From Xenorhabdus yunnanensis (GTDB lineage Bacteria; Pseudomonadota; Gammaproteobacteria; Enterobacterales; Enterobacteriaceae): a stretch of 43,345 nucleotides of DNA. How positions within the stretch are numbered: position 1 is the stretch's first letter; each line of letters opens with the position of its first letter. The translations under genes were made by a program, and so were the position numbers. Of the stretch, positions 1 through 9,402 are shown piece by piece. Where the stretch lies: positions 1 to 43,345 of the forward strand of contig NZ_JAQRFI010000039.1 of the NCBI RefSeq assembly GCF_028598805.1, written 5' to 3'. Below the pieces are notes generated by a model. That model was not told the origin of the DNA and did no database searches. It was given only the letters and a program-made list of their open reading frames with translations.

Positions 1-71
1 GCCAGACCGCAAGGTGTTTTAACAAATCAAAAGGGGTTTTTATAGCGGATTTATAGCTGAAAGCTCTACAG

Positions 72-96
72 AACCCCCTGCCTAGCAGGGGGTTTT
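72..96. terminator. Bidirectional hairpin terminator
   Basis: A 9-bp GC-rich stem (AACCCCCTG paired with CAGGGGGTT) with a five-base loop is followed by a short T run on the plus strand and preceded by A residues, so it could stop transcription from both sides. It probably closes a gene lying to the left of the window. Nothing else is recognisable in the first 70 bases. Confidence 0.7.
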
Positions 97-103
97 CTAT
101 ATA

Positions 104-131
104 CAATAAAGGCCCACCTAAAAGGTGAGCC
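104..131 (-). terminator. Terminator of speB
   Basis: On the minus strand the arms GGCTCACCT and AGGTGGGCC pair, with one G-T wobble, around a three-base loop and are followed by a T-rich tail. The hairpin lies about 45 bp past the speB stop. The single mismatch is a wobble only on the minus strand, which suggests it serves speB. Confidence 0.65.
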
Positions 132-176
132 TGCAAAAAAATTTATAACAGATAAAAAATCTATTGGCTTAATCCA

Positions 177-1103
177 TTACGCATCTTTCTTCGACGCCTG
201 TAAATACAGCAATTCCAGTCCAATCGTTGCGGCTGCCAATGCCGTAATCTCAGATTGATCATAAGCCGGAGCCACTTCCACCACGTCCATTCCAACGATA
301 TTCAACGGTTGCAAACCACGCACTATTTTCAATGCGCGATCTGACGTCAATCCACCAATCACTGGCGTCCCCGTGCCCGGAGCAAATGCCGGATCCAGGC
401 AATCAATATCGAATGTCAGGTAAATCGGCAAATCACCAACCACCGTTTTGATCTGCTCAACAATATCATCAACACTGCGATCATTGACCTGACCGGCATC
501 CAGCACAGTGAAACCGTTATCAGTCTCGTGTTCAGTGCGGATACCAATTTGTACTGAATGATGAGGATCTATCAGCCCTTCATTCGGCGCATGATAAAAC
601 ATCGTACCATGATCGAATTTGCTGCCGTTGGGATAAGTATCCGTATGGGCATCAAAATGAATCAGCGCCATTTTGCCAAAGTGCTTCGCATGGGCACGCA
701 ACAGAGGCAAAGTGACAAAATGATCACCACCAAAAGACAGCATACGCTTACCTGATACCAGCACCTTTTCAGCATGTGCCTGCAACTTATCGCTCATGTC
801 CTGAGCATCACCGAAGTTAAATACCAGATCGCCGCAATCTACCACATTCAGGCGCTTGCGTAAGCTAAAGTTCCATGGCCAACGACTGCTTTCCCATGCC
901 AGATTAGTCGATACCTGACGAATAGCGGCTGGCCCGTGACGGCTACCCGCGCGCCCTGATGTCGCCATATCAAAAGGCACACCAGTAATCACCCATTCCG
1001 CATCACTGGAATAAGGCTGAAAGTTCAATGGAAAACGCAGGAAGCCAAAGGCATTTGAAACCAAAGAATGATCAATCTGGTTTCCTAAGGAGCTAATACT
1101 CAT
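177..1103 (-). CDS. speB: Agmatinase SpeB
   Basis: Hydrolyses agmatine to putrescine and urea, the second step of the arginine decarboxylase route to polyamines, in the cytoplasm. The 308-residue product matches the family length (E. coli 306) and carries the Mn2+-binding ureohydrolase motifs: GGDH near residue 126, HFDAHTDT near 149-156 and a [15 protein letters not shown] block near 232. The ATG is preceded by GAGGA at a good distance. In E. coli speB follows speA; here an IS1 element separates them, so speB may depend on its own promoter in the 320 bp upstream. The reading frame is intact. Confidence 0.97.
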   Translation of the reverse strand: MSISSLGNQIDHSLVSNAFGFLRFPLNFQPYSSDAEWVITGVPFDMATSGRAGSRHGPAAIRQVSTNLAWESSRWPWNFSLRKRLNVVDCGDLVFNFGDAQDMSDKLQAHAEKVLVSGKRMLSFGGDHFVTLPLLRAHAKHFGKMALIHFDAHTDTYPNGSKFDHGTMFYHAPNEGLIDPHHSVQIGIRTEHETDNGFTVLDAGQVNDRSVDDIVEQIKTVVGDLPIYLTFDIDCLDPAFAPGTGTPVIGGLTSDRALKIVRGLQPLNIVGMDVVEVAPAYDQSEITALAAATIGLELLYLQASKKDA

Positions 1104-1203
1104 GATATATCCTCAAAAGTCCCGCCCTGCTATTACCAGTCCCCAATATTGTCAATATTCAATGATTGGCAGCAACCAGTGGCACGGAGGCTTATTTACG
1201 CTA

Positions 1204-1217
1204 GAAGATTAATCTTC
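1204..1217. promoter_or_regulatory. 14-bp perfect palindrome upstream of speB
   Basis: GAAGATTAATCTTC reads the same on both strands and sits about 100 bp upstream of the speB start. It has the symmetry of a dimeric regulator site but does not fit the ArgR box I know. The rest of the 320-bp gap between speB and the IS1 element is AT-rich and shows no gene. Confidence 0.25.
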
Positions 1218-1427
1218 CAAATACGCTATCATTTTAAATTACAATTAAAACAAAATGTTAGCAATAAATCCGAAACTGAAGAAACAAATGCGTACACACT
1301 AATATAAAAACAAGAAAAGTACCCAAGGCATCTTAGTTCAACGATAATCATATAGTATTAAACATGTTTTCTGCTTGCCACTACTTTAAAAAGTAGATCC
1401 CACGAAATATCAAATGAACATTTAAGA

Positions 1428-1450
1428 GGTCATGATACCAATTTATTGAT
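1428..1450. repeat. IS1 left terminal inverted repeat
   Basis: A 23-bp end matching the known IS1 end pattern (GGTnATGnTnCCAA...). It overlaps the stop codon of insB, as in IS1 itself. Confidence 0.8.
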
Positions 1451-1946
1451 AGTGATGAATGTTTAAATAATACCCTATGACCCTGTCATGTATTTCTATG
1501 GATTTTGAAAAAGACAACGTTTTGCGAGTCAGTCTTGCTAAATGTTGACGAAGATTCAGATTATGTCTTTCTATGCGTTGTGTATAACGCTTACTGACCA
1601 CACGCAGCTTCCCCGCCAGTGTTTTTTCATCGCTTCTCCAGCCATCGGTCATAGAGATCACAATGTTGAAGGAAGCCAGTAGCGCCATCAGACGCATCAA
1701 TGTTTTCTTTGTTCTTGGGCCAAAAACGTGGGCGATCACTTTCCGTCTGATCCGGTCGTAAGCATAAAAGAGCCAACAGGGCTGATTCTTTGACTTCACG
1801 TACGACCACTGCTCATCCATTTCGCAACAGACAATCACTTCAGTGCCGGGAGCAATGGCTTCTGTTACCGATTTGGGTCTGAGCTTTTTAAATGGCGAAG
1901 GACAGTATTCAGACCAATCCCCATCACACGCGCTGTCGCCCGGCAT
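1443..1946 (-). CDS. insB: IS1 InsB' transposase catalytic ORF
   Basis: The 167-residue reading frame matches IS1 InsB along its length: the KKLRP start of the conserved region, CCEMDEQW (first acidic residue of the DDE site), MTDGW (second), and the basic [17 protein letters not shown] block close to the third. In IS1 this frame is expressed as an InsA-B' fusion made by -1 frameshifting. The signal is visible: the slippery heptamer T TTA AAA at 1886-1892 on the minus strand lies inside the InsA/InsB overlap. The frame is uninterrupted, so the element could encode an active transposase. Confidence 0.9.
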   Translation of the reverse strand: MPGDSACDGDWSEYCPSPFKKLRPKSVTEAIAPGTEVIVCCEMDEQWSYVKSKNQPCWLFYAYDRIRRKVIAHVFGPRTKKTLMRLMALLASFNIVISMTDGWRSDEKTLAGKLRVVSKRYTQRIERHNLNLRQHLARLTRKTLSFSKSIEIHDRVIGYYLNIHHYQ

Positions 1947-2140
1947 CCCATTCCATTCATGGCCATATCGACGATTTGCTTATGTGTACCGGGACGACAA
2001 GCGGCATAAGTGAATTCCCGTTGCCAAGAATGACGGCAGGACTGGCAAAGATAACGTTGATGACCAGAGCGAGAGCGCCCATTACGGTGGATCCCTTTAA
2101 CTGCACAACAAGATGGGCAGGTCACATCAATCTTTGCCAT
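1865..2140 (-). CDS. insA: IS1 InsA DNA-binding protein
   Basis: About 91 residues starting at [11 protein letters not shown], the position of the IS1 InsA start; five extra codons are open upstream. An N-terminal zinc ribbon (CPSC and CQSC pairs) is followed by a helix-turn-helix with the family signature [17 protein letters not shown]. InsA alone binds the IS ends and represses; fused to InsB' it is the transposase. A T TTA AAA slippery site near its end allows the -1 shift. Confidence 0.9.
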   Translation of the reverse strand: MAKIDVTCPSCCAVKGIHRNGRSRSGHQRYLCQSCRHSWQREFTYAACRPGTHKQIVDMAMNGMGCRATARVMGIGLNTVLRHLKSSDPNR

Positions 2141-2174
2141 CTGAATGTTCTCCAAATAGACAGACTATACATGA

Positions 2175-2197
2175 TTCAATAAATTGATGTCATGACT
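2175..2197. repeat. IS1 right terminal inverted repeat
   Basis: Imperfect inverted copy of the left end; the shared core is GTCATGA, then CAATTTATTGA. It sits just upstream of insA and would include or overlap its promoter. Confidence 0.7.
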
Positions 2198-2326
2198 GAA
2201 AAAATAATGGAAATATGCTTATGAGAGGATTGTGAATATAGATAATAAATAGCCATTCAAAGTCAAAGTATTGTATAAGATCTTGACTAAGAATGACTAT
2301 TAATGAAGGTCAATGACTAATAAAGA

Positions 2327-4231
2327 TTACTCATCTTCCAAATAGGTGTAACCATACAGGCCGTTTTCAAACTCTTGCAGGAATTGTTCCTGTAAATTTT
2401 CATCCAAATCAGCCGATTTCACCTGATCACGGAAGCGAGTCAACAGTATCTGCGGCTCAAGTTTGACGTATTGCAGCATATTGGCGACAGAATCACCTTC
2501 TTCACTTTGCTGATAAGTTACTTCACCATTTTCTGCAACATAAACATCAATGGCTGCTGTATCACCAAACAAGTTATGCATGTTGCCCAGAATTTCCTGA
2601 TAGGCCCCGACCATAAAGAAACCGATCAATGGCGGATTTTCTGGATTATAAGCGGGCATTGGCATTGTTGTCGCCACACCATCACCATCAATATAATGGT
2701 CAATCGTGCCATCAGAATCACAGGTGATATCCAACAGAACGGCACGACGATCCAACGGTTTATCCAGTCCTTCAATCGGCAAGACCGGGAAAAGCTGATC
2801 AATTCCCCACGCATCCGGCATTGACTGGAATAACGAGAAGTTCACGTAGAATTTATCTGCCATGCGTTCCTGTAATTCATCAATGATTGGACGATGGGCA
2901 CGGTTGCTTGGATCAAGATCCTGCTGAATATGGCGACAGATATTTAAATACAGTTCTTCCGCCCATGCACGCTCTGACAGATTCAACATACCGTGGGCAT
3001 ACTGGGTATGAACATCATGCAGATCAAACTGGCTATCATGCAACCATTCACGCAGGGAGCGGCGGCTGCCGTCAGATTGCATCTCCGTCCATGTTTCCCA
3101 CAGACTGGTCAGGGGACGCGTCGCATTTTCTGCCGGTGGTGTTGTTTCAGTGAATTCATTGCGTTCAACCCCAATCACATTGGAGACCAAAACCGTATGA
3201 TGAGCTGTCAATGCACGACCTGATTCCGTAATAACCGTTGGGTGAGGCAAGCCGTGTTCTTCACACGCATCACCTATCCCCCAGATAACGTTATTCGCGT
3301 ATTCATTCAAACCGTAGTTAACCGAGCATTCTGATTGGGAGCGTGTGCCTTCATAATCGACACCTAATCCACCACCTACGTCGAAGCACTGAATATTGAC
3401 ACCCAGTTTAGATAGCTCGACATAAAAGCGGGCAGATTCACGTACACCCGTTGCCACATCACGAATATTCGCCAATTGGGAACCCAAGTGGAAATGCAGC
3501 AATTGCAAACTATCCAAGCGTCCTACTGCACGCAACATTTCAACCAATTGCAATACCTGCGCCGCAGCCAAACCAAACTTGGATTTCTCACCACCACTGG
3601 ACTGCCATTTCCCCGTTCCTTGTGAAGCCAAGCGTGCCCGCACCCCAAGACGAGGTATTACATTGAGGCGCTCAGCTTCTTCCAGCACCATAGCAATTTC
3701 AGACATCTTCTCGATAACCAGATACACCTTGTGTCCCAGCTTTTCACCGATCAGCGCCAGACGAATATATTCCCGATCCTTATAACCATTACAAACAATC
3801 ACAGTACCTGTCATGCCTGCATGAGCCAATACTGCCATTAATTCCGCTTTGGAACCTGCTTCCAATCCAATTGGTTCATCAGCGTTTGCCAATGTTTCAA
3901 TGACACGGCGCTGCTGATTAACCTTAATCGGATACACAAGGAAATAATCCCCTTTATATCCATAAGATTCACGTGCACGCTTAAACGCCGCATTAATAGA
4001 ACGCAAACGATGTTGCAAGATCTGGGGAAAACAAAACAATGCAGGCAAACGTAATTGTTCTTTTTCTTCCTGAACTTTCTTCACCAGATCGGCAAGTTCA
4101 ATTTGAGCTCCCGGTAAATCAGGGTTTGGGCAAACACTGACATTACCCAGATCATTGACATAGTAATAGCCGCCGCCCCAGTATGCGATGTTATAGGTCT
4201 GTCGCATTTTGCGAGCAATATTATCATTCAT
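2327..4231 (-). CDS. speA: Biosynthetic arginine decarboxylase SpeA
   Basis: PLP-dependent enzyme that decarboxylates arginine to agmatine, which SpeB converts to putrescine. The 634-residue product aligns end to end with E. coli SpeA (658), including the PLP-lysine motif VYPIKVNQ, the glycine-rich [13 protein letters not shown], the DITCDSDG active-site segment and the identical C-terminus [11 protein letters not shown]. The frame is open to a TTG at 4279, but I chose the ATG at 4231 because AAGGAGA lies seven bases before it and the protein then starts [14 protein letters not shown], like its relatives. It is transcribed away from metK, with about 655 bp between the two start codons. Confidence 0.96.
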   Translation of the reverse strand: MNDNIARKMRQTYNIAYWGGGYYYVNDLGNVSVCPNPDLPGAQIELADLVKKVQEEKEQLRLPALFCFPQILQHRLRSINAAFKRARESYGYKGDYFLVYPIKVNQQRRVIETLANADEPIGLEAGSKAELMAVLAHAGMTGTVIVCNGYKDREYIRLALIGEKLGHKVYLVIEKMSEIAMVLEEAERLNVIPRLGVRARLASQGTGKWQSSGGEKSKFGLAAAQVLQLVEMLRAVGRLDSLQLLHFHLGSQLANIRDVATGVRESARFYVELSKLGVNIQCFDVGGGLGVDYEGTRSQSECSVNYGLNEYANNVIWGIGDACEEHGLPHPTVITESGRALTAHHTVLVSNVIGVERNEFTETTPPAENATRPLTSLWETWTEMQSDGSRRSLREWLHDSQFDLHDVHTQYAHGMLNLSERAWAEELYLNICRHIQQDLDPSNRAHRPIIDELQERMADKFYVNFSLFQSMPDAWGIDQLFPVLPIEGLDKPLDRRAVLLDITCDSDGTIDHYIDGDGVATTMPMPAYNPENPPLIGFFMVGAYQEILGNMHNLFGDTAAIDVYVAENGEVTYQQSEEGDSVANMLQYVKLEPQILLTRFRDQVKSADLDENLQEQFLQEFENGLYGYTYLEDE

Positions 4232-4517
4232 GGCAGTCTCCTTTATGGAGTCGAGGTTTGCCTTCACCTGTAAAGTCAATAACCCAAGGCACTATTTTAT
4301 CGTGCGTATCTTGCGCATTAAAAAATGTCAGGGAACAGCATGCTCTTAAATTATAGGGACGTTTAGAGAGTACTAAACAATATATTTATAGTGTGGCTAT
4401 ATGATGCCAACTCAATATTACCTGCTTATATGTTGCGGGTAACATCGAAATGAATTCATATTCAAAAGGAAGGAACAAGATGTGAAGACATCAATGACGT
4501 AGTGTGGCTGTTGACCG

Positions 4518-4607
4518 TTAACAATCAGCAGATAATGGTTCATAGCCCCATTCACCCCCACATGGCTTACCGACAGCAAGCCGTTTCTCAATTGAGAAGC
4601 AGGACAC
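4518..4607 (-). CDS. Possible 29-residue leader peptide upstream of speA
   Basis: A GTG codon eight bases after AGGAG opens a 29-codon frame, starting MSCFSIEKRLAVGKPC and ending in Cys, about 290 bp upstream of the speA start and on the same strand. GCAGGA, which contains most of the ribosome site, can pair with TCCTGC just after the GTG and place the start codon in the hairpin loop. That would suit a regulated leader ORF. I do not recognise the peptide and cannot rule out chance. The rest of the 655-bp speA-metK gap holds only the putative MetJ boxes near metK. Confidence 0.3.
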   Translation of the reverse strand: MSCFSIEKRLAVGKPCGGEWGYEPLSADC

Positions 4608-4823
4608 GTATATATCTCCTGCAAACACCCGTAACTTCAAGTACAAAAATTAACTTATGTTACGCGCGCAGTTTATACCTGTAATCCAATAAAATTGCAA
4701 AATGAAATTTACCTAAATGAAACGAATACCCCATCCTTTTTAGAAGGGAAAGCTAAAATGTCACACAATGAAAGATATTTAAAATTAAAAAAACTGGTAA
4801 CCTTAGCAAGAGTAACTTAAAAT

Positions 4824-4847
4824 AGCCGTCTAGATGGTAAAACATCC
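4824..4847 (+). promoter_or_regulatory. Putative tandem MetJ boxes of metK
   Basis: Three adjoining 8-mers resemble the met box AGACGTCT: AGCCGTCT (7 of 8), AGATGGTA (4 of 8) and AAACATCC (5 of 8), ending about 40 bp before the metK start. MetJ with S-adenosylmethionine represses metK in enterobacteria by binding such tandem boxes. The first box is convincing; the others are weak. Confidence 0.5.
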
Positions 4848-4886
4848 GCCCTTAAACCAAGATTATATTTAAGGTAATAAAATATA

Positions 4887-6041
4887 ATGACTACACATCT
4901 TTTCACTTCTGAGTCTGTTTCAGAAGGACATCCAGACAAAATTGCCGATCAGATTTCCGATGCCGTTCTAGATGCAATTCTAGAGCAAGATCCTAAGGCT
5001 CGGGTTGCCTGCGAAACTTATGTTAAAACAGGCATGGTGATGGTTGGAGGCGAAATCACTACCAGCGCTTGGGTTGATATCGAGGAAATTACTCGCCGCA
5101 CTGTACGTGAAATCGGCTATACCAGTTCCGATATGGGATTTGATGCCAACTCATGTGCTGTTATCAGTGCAATTGGTAAACAATCTCCTGATATCAATCA
5201 GGGTGTTGATCGTGCAGATCCTCTGGAGCAAGGTGCAGGAGATCAGGGCTTGATGTTTGGTTATGCAACCAACGAAACTGATGTTCTCATGCCAGCACCT
5301 ATCACCTATGCACACCGTTTGGTTGAGCGTCAGGCTGAAGTACGTAAAAACGGTACTCTGCCGTGGTTGCGCCCTGATGCAAAAAGTCAGGTAACCTTCC
5401 AGTACGATAACGGCAAGATTGTTGGTATTGATGCAGTTGTGCTTTCAACCCAGCACTCCGAAGATATCGCTCAAAAAGCGCTACAAGAAGCCGTGATGGA
5501 TGAGATCATCAAGCCTGTACTGCCTACTGAATGGCTTACTCCGATGACCAAATACTTCATTAACCCAACAGGTCGCTTCGTGATCGGTGGTCCAATGGGT
5601 GACTGTGGTCTGACTGGTCGTAAGATCATTGTAGATACCTATGGTGGTATGGCTCGTCATGGTGGTGGCGCATTCTCTGGTAAAGATCCATCCAAAGTTG
5701 ACCGTTCAGCAGCCTATGCAGCACGTTATGTTGCTAAAAACATCGTTGCGGCAGGTCTGGCTGATCGCTGTGAAATCCAAGTGTCTTACGCCATTGGTGT
5801 TGCTGAGCCAACATCTATCATGGTGGAAACATTCGGTACAGAGAAAGTTCCAACCTCAACACTGACTCAATTAGTGCGTAAATTCTTTGATCTGCGCCCT
5901 TACGGTCTGATTAAAATGTTGGATCTGTTACACCCAATCTATCGCGATACAGCGGCCTACGGACATTTTGGTCGTGAACAGTTCCCTTGGGAAGCAACAG
6001 ATAAAGCTGAAATTCTACGCTCTGCAGCAGGATTGAAGTAA
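4887..6041 (+). CDS. metK: S-adenosylmethionine synthase MetK
   Basis: Makes S-adenosylmethionine from methionine and ATP in the cytoplasm; essential in most bacteria. The 384-residue product equals the E. coli length. Visible signatures are [17 protein letters not shown] at the N-terminus (ATP-site His), [12 protein letters not shown] near residue 116, the P-loop-like [19 protein letters not shown] near 256, and [13 protein letters not shown] near the C-terminus. It is monocistronic, with a strong terminator 20 bp after the stop and MetJ-like boxes upstream. Confidence 0.98.
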   Translation: MTTHLFTSESVSEGHPDKIADQISDAVLDAILEQDPKARVACETYVKTGMVMVGGEITTSAWVDIEEITRRTVREIGYTSSDMGFDANSCAVISAIGKQSPDINQGVDRADPLEQGAGDQGLMFGYATNETDVLMPAPITYAHRLVERQAEVRKNGTLPWLRPDAKSQVTFQYDNGKIVGIDAVVLSTQHSEDIAQKALQEAVMDEIIKPVLPTEWLTPMTKYFINPTGRFVIGGPMGDCGLTGRKIIVDTYGGMARHGGGAFSGKDPSKVDRSAAYAARYVAKNIVAAGLADRCEIQVSYAIGVAEPTSIMVETFGTEKVPTSTLTQLVRKFFDLRPYGLIKMLDLLHPIYRDTAAYGHFGREQFPWEATDKAEILRSAAGLK

Positions 6042-6058
6042 TTCTTTGCTAATCTATG

Positions 6059-6090
6059 AAACCCGCAACGCTAACGCTGCGGGTTTTTTT
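6059..6090 (+). terminator. metK terminator
   Basis: AAACCCGCA pairs with TGCGGGTTT around ACGCTAACGC and is followed by seven T residues, a textbook rho-independent terminator. Confidence 0.9.
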
Positions 6091-6117
6091 ATAATTAAAA
6101 TACAGTATTCAGCCATA

Positions 6118-6615
6118 ATGAAATTCATTAGAGTTCCCCTCTCCTTACAACAAGCTGTTATGCACACCATGCGACAGAAATTAATTCAGGCGAATCATTT
6201 TTGGCAGCAAAGTTTTCCTGAACCCCACATAACCTATCAACAACGGGGGACAATTGCAGGCAGTGCACGACTGCAAGATTGGGAAATCCGTCTGAATCCT
6301 ATTTTGTTAATCGAAAATCAACAAACATTCATTGATGAAGTTATCCCACATGAACTGGCGCATCTATTGGCTCATCATCAATTTGGCAAGGTTGCTCCAC
6401 ACGGAAAAGAGTGGCGCTTTATCATGGAAACAATATTTGAAGTAAAAGCCAGCCGGACACATCAGTTCCCTGTACATTCTGTCCGCAGTAAAATATTCAT
6501 TTATTGTTGCAGCTGTCAGCAACATGAACTGACAATAAAGCAGCACAATAAAATTCTCAGAGGAAAAAATTGCTATGTTTGCCGCCAATGTGGAGAAAAA
6601 CTAATATTATTGTGA
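6118..6615 (+). CDS. sprT: SprT-like zinc metalloprotein
   Basis: The 165-residue product has the E. coli SprT length and order: an N-terminal helical part, the zinc metallopeptidase signature HELAH (His78, Glu79, His82) with a downstream APHGKEW motif, and a C-terminal zinc ribbon with cysteine pairs (CCSC and CYVCRQC). SprT-domain proteins are related to eukaryotic Spartan proteases; the bacterial role is unclear. An upstream in-frame ATG at 6046 lies before the metK terminator; the ATG at 6118 gives the family N-terminus MKFIRVP and is preferred although its ribosome site is weak. sprT also lies near metK in E. coli. Confidence 0.9.
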   Translation: MKFIRVPLSLQQAVMHTMRQKLIQANHFWQQSFPEPHITYQQRGTIAGSARLQDWEIRLNPILLIENQQTFIDEVIPHELAHLLAHHQFGKVAPHGKEWRFIMETIFEVKASRTHQFPVHSVRSKIFIYCCSCQQHELTIKQHNKILRGKNCYVCRQCGEKLILL

Positions 6616-6756
6616 CAAATTTAGTGGAATAAACTTAGCTAAAACCACAAAATGCCCTTCAATCAGGGCACCTTGTTTAAATAATTCGAGGCAATATCAG
6701 CACGAGTACATTATGTTATCAAATACTTTATGTAATCAGGTACATTTATAATACAT

Positions 6757-7104
6757 TTATTTTTTGATTATATTCGCTGCTTTAATTTTTTCAGCTTCTT
6801 CAATGACTTGATCAGCAGTTTTCCCATGAAGGGATTGAAAAAATCTCTGTTCCAACTTTTGTATATCTCCATATTTGATATTCCCATCCTTGTTATCCTT
6901 AAACAAATCATCAAAATCGATACTATTGGTCATGGCAACATTCAATGAATCATCAAATTGTAATTTTTTATCTTCTGATAAAGTATCTCTGATTTTTTCA
7001 ATGGATGTTTTTACAGCAATTTCATTTGTTCCATCAATTCTGAGTTGATTATCACATCCAACCAATATAAATCCCAATAAACAAACTGTTAACAATTTCC
7101 TCAT
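6757..7104 (-). CDS. Small lipoprotein, DUF6694-like
   Basis: A 115-residue protein with a lipoprotein signal peptide: basic MRK, hydrophobic LLTVCLLGFI, then the lipobox LVGC with Cys17 as the lipidation site. The following IDGTNEIAVKTSIEKIRD and IDFDDLF segments resemble what I recall of the DUF6694 lipoproteins, small periplasm-facing proteins without known function. It stands alone between convergent sprT and a decayed region. Moderately sure of family, sure that it is a real lipoprotein gene. Confidence 0.75.
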   Translation of the reverse strand: MRKLLTVCLLGFILVGCDNQLRIDGTNEIAVKTSIEKIRDTLSEDKKLQFDDSLNVAMTNSIDFDDLFKDNKDGNIKYGDIQKLEQRFFQSLHGKTADQVIEEAEKIKAANIIKK

Positions 7105-7230
7105 GATTCAACTCCGCCTATTACCGATAAAGCAATAATAGCAGAAGTAGAGCATATAAATTGTTTTAAGGAAAATTTTTCTTACTAAATCAGGAATATT
7201 TATAACTTGATCATTTATTACTTTATGTCA

Positions 7231-7338
7231 TTAATGCGCGTTTGCTTCTAAATCTTGTTTATAAGCATAAAAGTAACCTGCCGCTGTACCATTCCCATTA
7301 GTATCGAATTTATTTGCTGCAATCCTGAAATATTTCAA
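7231..7338 (-). CDS. Unrecognised 35-residue ORF with strong ribosome site
   Basis: TAGGAGG lies five bases before a TTG that opens a 35-codon frame (start MKYFRIAANKFDTNG, end EANAH). The DTNGNGTAAGYFYAY core looks protein-like rather than random, but I do not recognise it. It may be a real small protein or the surviving end of a larger gene. It diverges from the broken frame at 7360, and the two ribosome sites overlap in one palindromic stretch. Confidence 0.35.
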   Translation of the reverse strand: MKYFRIAANKFDTNGNGTAAGYFYAYKQDLEANAH

Positions 7339-7497
7339 TATGTCCTCCTAAGGAGAACAATGCCTGTCATTCATTAGAAGCCATTGCAAAAAGGTTGTAT
7401 CCCGATTTTTTCAAGGATATTGCCCCTCAAGCTGATAATGTTCATAAAACATTTACCACACTTGATGGTCGTGGTGTTTTCTGGATAACCGCAAAAT
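7329..7497 (+). pseudogene. Remnant of a small unknown gene
   Basis: An ATG at 7360 with AAGGAG at the right distance reads only MPVIH before a stop, but one frame over the DNA codes for about 40 residues: SLEAIAKRLYPDFFKDIAP, then QADNVHKTFTTLDGRG, ending FWITAK. A one- or two-base slip at CATTCATT would join them into a protein of about 46 residues. A hairpin terminator follows the stop. The simplest reading is a small gene broken by a frameshift. Family unknown. Confidence 0.4.
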
Positions 7498-7518
7498 AAT
7501 TCTTCTTCTAAATAAATC

Positions 7519-7545
7519 CCACTCGTTTTCGAGTGGATATTTCTC
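7519..7545 (+). terminator. Hairpin terminator after the broken small gene
   Basis: CCACTCG pairs with CGAGTGG around TTTT and is followed by an AT-rich tail (atatttct). Its place about 20 bp after the stop of the remnant supports that remnant once having been a gene. Confidence 0.5.
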
Positions 7546-7791
7546 TATCTAACCAAATAAAACATTTATTCTAAAAAAATTTAGACATAGAAAGTAAAAA
7601 TCTCCTCATCTATTTTATCATCATCAAAAATCACCAAAAATAATTCATATTTTTACTATAAAATTAGAAAACAATACCGTTTTACACTTATTTCCTATGT
7701 AATATTTTTATTTATTTAAAATAATATTTATTGACTTAATAATCTTGAGGCTTGTTCAAAACAGAAATAAAGAGTAATTTTAACATTAATC

Positions 7792-7806
7792 TTATTGTCA
7801 CAATAA
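7792..7806. promoter_or_regulatory. 15-bp palindrome upstream of dctA
   Basis: TTATTGT-C-ACAATAA is a perfect odd-centred palindrome about 150 bp upstream of dctA, of the type bound by dimeric regulators. It does not match the CRP consensus. It directly abuts a long inverted repeat (7808-7850). Confidence 0.35.
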
Positions 7807-7807
7807 T

Positions 7808-7850
7808 GTCTTCCATAAGAATAAGATGGATTCTTATTCCTATGGAAGAC
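7808..7850. repeat. 18-bp inverted repeat in the dctA upstream region
   Basis: GTCTTCCATAAGAATAAG and CTTATTCCTATGGAAGAC pair at 17 of 18 positions around the 7-base loop ATGGATT. There is no T run, so it is not a standard terminator. It lies 100 bp before dctA and could be an mRNA leader structure or an operator. The remainder of 7546-7952 is AT-rich with no gene visible. Confidence 0.6.
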
Positions 7851-7952
7851 GTTACCATGTTCTAAGCAAAGAGAGGAATTAAATAATTTTATAAAAAATA
7901 AAGAAATCACCAATGATAATAATAACATTGTAAATTAAAAACAGGAATCTCT

Positions 7953-9254
7953 ATGTCTAAGCCCCTAAAGAAAAAGCCTTTATACCAGATACTCTATGTC
8001 CAAGTCATATTTGCCATTTTACTGGGTATAGCCCTTGGTCATTTTTATCCTGATTTTGGTCAATCACTAAAACCATTAGGTGATGCATTCATTAAAATTG
8101 TGAAAATGATCATTGCACCTGTTATCTTTTTGACTGTAGTTACAGGGATAGCCGGAATGAATAATATGAAAATGGTTGGTAATGTTGTAGGAAAGGCAAT
8201 GCTATACTTTTTAACATTTTCAACTCTTGCTTTAGTTATTGGGTTAATTGTCTCCAATATCATCCGTCCCGGTGATGGCTTGAATATCTCTCCTGATTCG
8301 TTAGACAGCAGCAAAGTTGCCGGTTATGTAGAGAAAGCCCATGAGTCATCCATCGTTGGTTTTCTCATGAATATCATACCCGAAACCGTTGTTAGTCCAC
8401 TTGTGAATGGTAATATTCTTCAGGTTCTGTTTATTTCCGTTATTTTTGGGGCTGCTTTAGCCACAACAGGGAAAAAAGGAGAGCCTATTTTAGTCTTTTT
8501 ACAAAACGTCTCAGAACCAGTCTTTAAAATGGTCGGGATTTTAATGAAATTAGCACCTATTGGTGCATTCGGAGCAATGGCATTTACCATAGGTAAATAT
8601 GGTATTTCATCAATTGGAAATTTAATGATGTTAATAGTAACTTTTTACATTACATCATTGCTATTTGTACTCATAGTTCTAGGTGCCGTTGCTAGATATA
8701 ATGGTTTTTCAATCATTCAGTTAATAAGATATATTAAAGATGAACTCTGGTTAGTCTTGGGGACATCATCTTCTGAAGCCGCTTTACCAAGCTTAATGAA
8801 AAAAATGGAAAATGTAGGTTGTGAGAAATCAATTGTCGGCTTAGTCATTCCAACAGGTTATTCGTTTAATCTTGATGGTACGAATATTTATATGACGATG
8901 GCTGCATTATTTATCGCTCAAGCAACCGGCATTGAGCTGAGTCTCACTGAGCAAATTTCTTTACTATTAGTTGCTATGATCAGTTCAAAGGGTGCGGCAG
9001 GTGTAACAGGAGCAGGTTTTATTACGCTAGCTGCTACTTTATCTGTAGTTCCAAACATCCCCGTAGCTGGCATGGCCCTTATTTTAGGTATTGATAGATT
9101 TATGTCTGAATGCCGTGCATTGACAAATCTGGTTGGTAATGCTTGCGCCAGTATTGTTGTTGCTCGCTGGGAAAATGCTTTGGATAAAGAAAAAATGTAT
9201 CAAGTATTAAATAGTGACATCCAAAACTCATTAGAAAAAACATCAAATAAATAA
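7953..9254 (+). CDS. dctA: C4-dicarboxylate:cation symporter DctA
   Basis: Inner-membrane importer for succinate, fumarate and malate, of the DAACS (glutamate/dicarboxylate symporter) family. The 433-residue protein (E. coli DctA 428) keeps the family landmarks: GHFYPDFG near the N-terminus, [20 protein letters not shown], the [11 protein letters not shown] serine-rich re-entrant loop, [14 protein letters not shown], and [20 protein letters not shown] near the C-terminus with the substrate-site Asp/Arg. About eight hydrophobic segments are visible. AGGA lies at a good distance before the ATG. GltP-type glutamate specificity is less likely because the match to DctA is closer. Confidence 0.88.
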   Translation: MSKPLKKKPLYQILYVQVIFAILLGIALGHFYPDFGQSLKPLGDAFIKIVKMIIAPVIFLTVVTGIAGMNNMKMVGNVVGKAMLYFLTFSTLALVIGLIVSNIIRPGDGLNISPDSLDSSKVAGYVEKAHESSIVGFLMNIIPETVVSPLVNGNILQVLFISVIFGAALATTGKKGEPILVFLQNVSEPVFKMVGILMKLAPIGAFGAMAFTIGKYGISSIGNLMMLIVTFYITSLLFVLIVLGAVARYNGFSIIQLIRYIKDELWLVLGTSSSEAALPSLMKKMENVGCEKSIVGLVIPTGYSFNLDGTNIYMTMAALFIAQATGIELSLTEQISLLLVAMISSKGAAGVTGAGFITLAATLSVVPNIPVAGMALILGIDRFMSECRALTNLVGNACASIVVARWENALDKEKMYQVLNSDIQNSLEKTSNK

Positions 9255-9265
9255 GAAAAATCATC

Positions 9266-9392
9266 TATACCCAATGGATTTCAAGATGCGTCGCGGCGGC
9301 AAGGGAGCGAATCCCCGGGAGCATAGATAACTATGTGACTGGGGTGAGTGAGTGCAGCCAACAAAGAGGCAACTTGAAATACGAAGGGTATA
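9266..9392. repeat. 127-bp imperfect-palindrome intergenic repeat
   Basis: The stretch begins TATACCCAATGGATTTCAAG and ends with GGGTATA; the outer arms pair (TATACCC with GGGTATA, and TTTCAAG with CTTGAAAT further in). I recall this repeat family as scattered between genes of Xenorhabdus, Photorhabdus and relatives, where it resembles ERIC-type elements. Only one copy lies in this window, right behind dctA. Confidence 0.75.
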
Positions 9393-9402
9393 TATAAAAT
9401 AA

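Larger units (their letters stand above)
1428..2197 (-). mobile_element. IS1-family insertion sequence
   Basis: A 770-bp element, close to the 768 bp of IS1, carries insA and insB' in the classical -1 frameshift arrangement. Its left end, GGTCATGATACC followed by AATTTATTGAT, is a clear relative of the IS1 inverted repeat. The right end (2175-2197), read inward, begins AGTCATGACATC followed by AATTTATTG. The outermost base differs between the ends, and I see no 8-9 bp target duplication, so the insertion may be old or its exact ends may be one base off. It lies between speA and speB. Confidence 0.9.

Noticed and set aside
1419-2206. Target-site duplication around the IS1 element
   Set aside because: The nine bases on each side do not match in any alignment I tried.
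4232-4279. Longer SpeA start at a TTG codon
   Set aside because: No ribosome site before it, and the ATG at 4231 has AAGGAGA and gives the family N-terminus.
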